Part shown: positions 59,676-64,000 of the stretch, piece after piece
Layout: each line of letters begins with the position of its first letter
Position numbering within the stretch: the first letter of the stretch is position 1
NCBI RefSeq assembly: GCF_000344685.1
Contig: NW_006920413.1
Location: 2,137,002 to 2,201,001 of the forward strand
DNA from: Gloeophyllum trabeum ATCC 11539
Taxonomy: Eukaryota > Basidiomycota > Agaricomycetes > Gloeophyllales > Gloeophyllaceae
DNA: 64,000 bases
Direction of reading: 5' to 3'
Notes under the pieces: model-generated
What the model was told of the DNA's origin: nothing
The model's input: the letters and a program-made list of their open reading frames with translations, nothing else
Database searches by the model: none
Program-made: the position numbers and the translations under genes

Positions 59676-60540
59676 CTATCTGCTTTCATACGACACAGTC
59701 ATTGTCTCTGGCGGAGCGATAACAGTGGTGAGATACACCTGATCAGAGGGCTCAGAGTGAAACGTCTGGCTTCGGTTGAATCGCGCTTGGACAGCCTGCC
59801 GACAATTGACGCTGCATGACCGGTCAGTCATCCCGGCTCTATGTCAGTCAGGAAATAGTTGGCTCACGCAGCAAGCATGCAAGCGACATCGACTGGTTCG
59901 TGGGAGGGGGGGGTTAGGGAGGAGATACGGGATATGTTGATGTGCGACGCACCTTTCCCGAGCACGTAATAAACGCCTTGGAACAGGAATGTTCCCGGAA
60001 ATGCTTCGAGCTGCGACGATCATAATCCATCAGGGAAAGGAACGGTGTGCAATATTCTGCTAGCTGACGCACCACAACGATGTACAATATTTGCACCAGC
60101 CTGGCAAAGAAACAAAAATGTCAGCCAATGACGAGCGAGCATACCCCGCTGTAACTGCTAACATCGCCAGCAAGCCCGTGACGATCGTATAGGTGATGAG
60201 ATTATTGATGAGAGATCTATCCAGCGAGGGCCACTCAGCGAATGAAGATAGCAGAGGACAGGGGGGAGCATTAGCGTACTTGGAACTTCCGACGGCGCGC
60301 TCGCGGGATGCGCGGAGCAGGATGTACATCCCGATTGTGATGCTGACATCCGCAAAGGTGAGGAGCACCGTGGAAGAAAGGAAACGCCACTATGCGGGGG
60401 CTCAGGTTGGTAGAAAAACCGGAGGGGGTAGTCATATTGCGTACCCGGAGGGAACGGTATGTTGGTGAAGAGGGATCCAGGTTGGAGAGGCTGAGGTGGT
60501 TGTCATACCTGATAACAGGATGTGATTAAGTGTATATGGT
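59676..60540 (-). CDS. DUF6534 membrane protein, C-terminal half resolved
   Basis: Exons on the minus strand give WRFLSSTVLLTFADVSITIG, MYILLRASRERAVG, then LINNLITYTIVTGLLAMLAV, VQILYIVV and, after a 63-nt intron (GTGCGTC to CGTCGCAG), LEAFPGTFLFQGVYYVLGK. The last exon reads NCRQAVQARFNRSQTFHSEP and ends VIAPPETMTVSYESR. Spans six and seven with the loop DRSLINNLITYTIVTGLL are the signature of the DUF6534 family, seven-helix proteins very numerous in Agaricomycetes, of unknown function. The usual first four helices should lie to the right (60540-61000), but I found only short hydrophobic scraps there. Either the exons are small or the gene is 5'-truncated. Confidence 0.6.
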
Positions 60541-62462
60541 ACCGAAGGTCGATGAGAACATACATTATGGGGAGAAAACCTGGAGCGGATGAGTCTCGTG
60601 AATAATAATCATCGGACACAGACGGCACTCACTGTAACTGATCCCTGTACATGCGCATCCGCTAACTGAATACAAATGTAGAAAGGGTTTTTATTGGAAC
60701 ATACCGAGAGCACTGAAGAGTAATATTGGCTGCGAATTGTTGGAGATCAATAGGCAACGCAGAGAAAAGGAGGACGCATGAGTGTCGTATACGCATACCA
60801 GTATTAACGTGACTTTATTTCTTCCAACTATAGAGATGGTCAGACAACGTCAAAGAATACGCGACAACACCAATTCGTTGCTTACATATCCACAACCGGT
60901 AGACGTAGAAGCTTGAAAGACAACGCTATATGGTCAAATAACGCAGCTGCAAAGCTTAGTGCGTGACGTTACCATTTCGCGAGGAGACTGCAGAAATTCT
61001 TTGGGGGGACGTTTGTCCACGCGTTTCAGAACAAAGATGAACAGCAGCGGGCGTACCTGAGGTATAGTCATGGCCTACCAGCATCGATTAAGCATGGAAC
61101 GGTGCGGTGTGGGTACCAACAATAACTTACCGATGTACTCCTACAGAGTGGAAACGTAAGTCCTGTAAGTAACCGGAGTTATACGAGGCCTTACCAGACA
61201 TCTCTGATGCATCCATTGCCTGCGCATTTCGTAACGGCGTAGTACCATTGTGAATGTACCCCGAAGCATGAAGCCACAGTGTCAGCCTATAATATCTGAG
61301 CTATTTGACAGGAGTATCTTCAAGTACAGTAACATACCACCCAGACGGCCAGTACCTACAACATTGAACTTTCAACTATTGACACGGCTAATACTAGAGA
61401 TATGTACACTGACGAGTGCTTTCATGGTCCGTCCATCGTCTCGGTAAGTGGTGTAATAGTGATATACTTGGCCGCAGTTGATCCCGTACAGTCTATATTA
61501 TGCATTCAATGGTAAGTAGAGACAAAGACGGTGAGGGTGCGGTGTACTAACACTGTAGAAAATAGGAAGCCAATAAAAGCCGCACCTAATGTCAGGTCAA
61601 GATTCACGCCGCTTGACATACTCAGTCAAGGCTTTGGTCGGGGGAAAGCATGGAACGACGCGTCTCGTATAGCGGGACGCGATGGTAGAGTCGAGGGGCG
61701 CTCTACCCTGGCATAGGCATGGACGAGCAGGGCAACAAGCCAGAGATCCAAGCCGAGTTTTGGCCGGGGACGCCACAACCGGCACATGCGATGGCCGAAG
61801 GGCGTTTACCACTGCGTGTCCTGAAAAATAATGACCAGCCGTTACATGGCCGATTGTCCACTTTCCGGCCACTTTTAGATCAGAGTTGCCGGCCAGCCAA
61901 AATGTGGCTGTTTGTCCACTTTTCGGCAACACATATTGGCCATGAGATTCCGTCCAGACAATACATGGTCATTATGTTGACTGTTGCAATGGCCGTAAAG
62001 TTATCACTGCATATTTCAGACAGTATGTTGGCTGGCCAAAATGTAAATGCTAGCTAATGGCTGTCTGTTTGCCTGACCAGGAAGTGACAGTCCGAAAAAT
62101 GGCCGGAATTCAATAAGCCATCCAGTTTCCAGCAATTTAACGGCTGGCCGTGAGATAACCCCAACACGCAGTGTACTCCGAGCCTCCTTCATCACGGATC
62201 CGCAGTGTGGAAATCGTTGTGCCTTACTTTCGCCATAGTTGATAACGTCGCCTTTGGACAGCGTTGGACGTGCGAGCTGTCTTCCAGATGGAGGACTTAA
62301 TCTGTCATGTCTTCGTGGTACTGAATCCACTAACTACGGGATGCTGGAGGCCCGTGCGCTCTCGAAGCTCGCATACATGTATGCATCCATCAGATACACA
62401 GAAATGGATGATTCTTTACTCTTCTTTACATATTACACTGTTACATAGCTACCTTGGGCACG
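60541..62462. other. Gene-poor stretch with a repeat-like block
   Basis: 60541-61000 may contain unresolved 5' exons of the DUF6534 gene. 61000-61720 shows no gene. 61730-62170 is a block of recurring TGGCC-type words (see the repeat entry). 62170-62460 is unremarkable. Confidence 0.4.
61730..62110. repeat. Degenerate repeat block, possible miniature element
   Basis: TTGTCCACTTTCCGGCCAC (61854) recurs as TTGTCCACTTTTCGGCAAC (61912). GCCGGCCAGCCAAAATG (61888) recurs as TTGGCTGGCCAAAATG (62028), and TGGCCG/CGGCCA words recur throughout. The density is far above the flanks. Boundaries and target-site duplications could not be fixed by eye. Confidence 0.4.
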
Positions 62463-63269
62463 TCAAGTGGAGCTCCCTAGAGCATCAACCAGCTTAGCCC
62501 ATCTACCGCCGTGCCAGCTTGACAACTGCCTCCACTCATCGGAATTCTCGCCATGTATACGCTTGATGCTCAACGTATACGCGGCAACTATAATGTCTGC
62601 CCATGAAGGTGTATCGCCCATCAGGTATAGCTTGTCTTCCCCAGCCTTCGCATACCAGCCATTGACAATGTCGAAGCCAGCCTTCGCAGCCTTCATCTGC
62701 TGCTCTCGCTTCGGTCCAGGGGGACAGACGTCGTCCAGCTTTCCCCACACTGCTTCTCTCGTGCGGATGAAGTATTCTTGACTCGGAGGGTTCAGGAATT
62801 CGGAAACGCGCTTGAGGATTGTAGGGTGCAAGACGCTCCTCAAAGCGGTATCCGTGACCGCTTTGAAGAACGCGGCCTGCAGGCCCTCGGTGCCCGCAGG
62901 TATAAGAGGCCGAGGGGCAGCATAATGTGCATCCAGGTATTCCGCGATGGCATACGAGTCCGAGACAACAGCGTTCGTGTTGGGATCTTTGATGACCGGA
63001 AGCGTGTAAAGGGGCTTGCCGTCCCTTTGACCAGTGGGCGGGGCACCGATCTTGTGGCAATGAGCCGCGATGTCAGGATACTCGACCCAGACTGTCTTGT
63101 ACGGTAAGCCCTTGAACTCTAGCGCAAGTCTGCGTGGATCAGTCGGGACAGTCCTCATCGTCCTTGTCACACGATTTGCTTACCTCGCTTTCAAGGTGTT
63201 TCCTGACCAACCTCCCTTCTCTAGCTCCTGCCGCGGAATATCATAGAGGATGATCTCCTGCTGCGCCAT
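62463..63269 (-). CDS. Glutathione S-transferase, fungal etherase-type
   Basis: Two exons joined by an intron of about 54 nt (GTAAGC to CGCAG) give about 250 residues. The N-terminal thioredoxin fold reads MAQQEIILYDIPRQE, then GGWSGNTLKARLALEFKGLP (the WSxNT loop holds the likely catalytic Ser). YKTVWVEYPDIAAHCHKIGA and TLPVIKDPNTNAVVSDSYAI (glutathione-binding VSDS) follow, then AEYLDAHY. The C-terminal helical domain contains REQQMKAAKAGFDIVNGWYA and LMGDTPSWADIIVAAYTLSI. The WSPNT-like loop and KTVWVEYPDI are typical of the basidiomycete group related to bacterial beta-etherase LigE (GTE/FuA class), linked to wood-extractive and aromatic detoxification. It is a cytosolic enzyme by lack of a signal. 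A TATATATA element lies about 55 nt upstream. Confidence 0.92.
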
Positions 63270-63320
63270 GACACTGTTTTGTTCCGCTGCGCTGATATCT
63301 AGGTGATATGAGGGCGGTGT

Positions 63321-63332
63321 GATATATATATC
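63321..63332 (-). promoter_or_regulatory. TATA box of the GST gene
   Basis: GATATATATATC lies about 55 nt upstream of the ATG at 63269. Confidence 0.55.
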
Positions 63333-63579
63333 TGTCTCAATGTCCGATGACCACAGGCAGGAACAGTGACCGGAGGCAGGATAATTTGGGGCAGTGACTC
63401 CTTCTGTTATCAGCTGCTCATATGTCCTTGAATGCAGTGCTTCCGGCACTCCATCACGGATTCTATCGTCGTAATCCGGACCTTTGCAATATTAATTGGG
63501 TCGAAGCCGGTGTGATTGATACAATGTGCTACGAGGACAGGATTCTCTGCCCGGAGAAGGTGCTTGATAATCCAAGCTC

Positions 63580-63897
63580 TCACAGCTGACGATTACGATC
63601 TCTCTGATAGAGATCATAATCCATCAGCTGCAGGCGAATTGTAAGCACCTGACCTTCCCAAAGAACAAGGCTTATAAGAGTGGACGATCGAGCAGCGCGT
63701 CCACGCTTATAAGACTCAAAAGACGTTTCTCCTAACTCCGGCGGAAGCACCGGGAACACCGCCAGCCTTGTAGGGTAGTAGAGTACGGAGCCTCCAGAAG
63801 ACTCCGGCGGTAGCACTGGCCCCAGCCGTAGCGTCGCGTGGACCGACGTACCAAAATAGACAGCTGCCAAAAGGGGACTGATGGCGCCCACCGACAC
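63580..63897 (-). CDS. Possible partial membrane protein ORF at the window edge
   Basis: A 105-codon frame with one hydrophobic stretch (VGAISPLLAAVYFGTSVHA) and a repeated PVLPPE motif (GPVLPPESSGG and FPVLPPELGE). The upstream part may lie near or beyond the window end. No family recognised. Confidence 0.25.
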   Translation of the reverse strand: MSVGAISPLLAAVYFGTSVHATLRLGPVLPPESSGGSVLYYPTRLAVFPVLPPELGETSFESYKRGRAARSSTLISLVLWEGQVLTIRLQLMDYDLYQRDRNRQL

Positions 63898-64000
63898 GAT
63901 GACATCACAGTGCCGCCGTGCCCGACGCTGGTTGTCGCTGTTCCCGACGACGTCGGCAATAGGTAGTGTGTAGCACCTCGAATAAAATCGTATAAAATTC

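Overview
The window is nuclear DNA of a basidiomycete fungus, most likely an Agaricomycete (mushroom or polypore group). Coding sequence is split by many 45-70 nt introns with GTRNGY donors, CTRAY-like branch sites and YAG acceptors. Genes lie on both strands a few hundred bases apart with no operons, and TATA boxes sit 55-110 nt upstream of several starts. Several families are typical of Agaricomycetes: BTB/MATH-like, F-box/LRR, DUF6534, CsbD-like and the serine/threonine-rich single-span membrane family.

Layout. 1-8.5 kb: a DUF6914-like protein (+), an aldo/keto reductase (-), ribosomal protein L12/uL11 (+), a BTB-family protein (-) and a DMO/DUF4536-like mitochondrial membrane protein (+). 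8.5-21 kb: mitochondrial enoyl-CoA hydratase (-), an F-box protein (-), a Ser/Pro/Tyr-rich conserved protein (-), the Golgi tether subunit COG5 (+) and a large conserved protein of unknown role (-). 21-28 kb: an accessory stretch with two intron-rich orphan genes (+), an inverted repeat, and a gene that fuses a DNA-glycosylase-like '5-hmdU DNA kinase helical' domain to a chromodomain (-). 28-35 kb: a small conserved protein, an HMT1/ABCB6-type ABC half transporter and a glycine-rich RRM protein, all +. 35-40 kb: gene-poor, with a 656-base run of N whose flanks duplicate each other. 40-53 kb: an HMG-box factor (+), a CsbD-like stress protein (-) with a perfect CRE upstream, a single-span membrane protein (+), MIA40 (+) and a long Sec7-PH protein (-) whose catalytic glutamate position is arginine. 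54-64 kb: a flavin-reductase-like protein (-) and an iron alcohol dehydrogenase (+) back to back, a CDF metal transporter (+), a DUF6534 membrane protein (-) and a glutathione S-transferase (-).

Most genes are unlinked housekeeping functions: mitochondrial import (MIA40), membrane metal transport (HMT1-like, CDF), beta-oxidation, Golgi traffic (COG5, Sec7) and translation (L12). The most unusual gene is the glycosylase-fold/chromodomain fusion, which looks like a chromatin-targeted protein of the modified-thymine DNA family. The divergent flavin reductase/Fe-ADH pair may be a small metabolic unit. Exon structures were inferred by eye from frame and splice signals; start codons of several genes remain open and are flagged.
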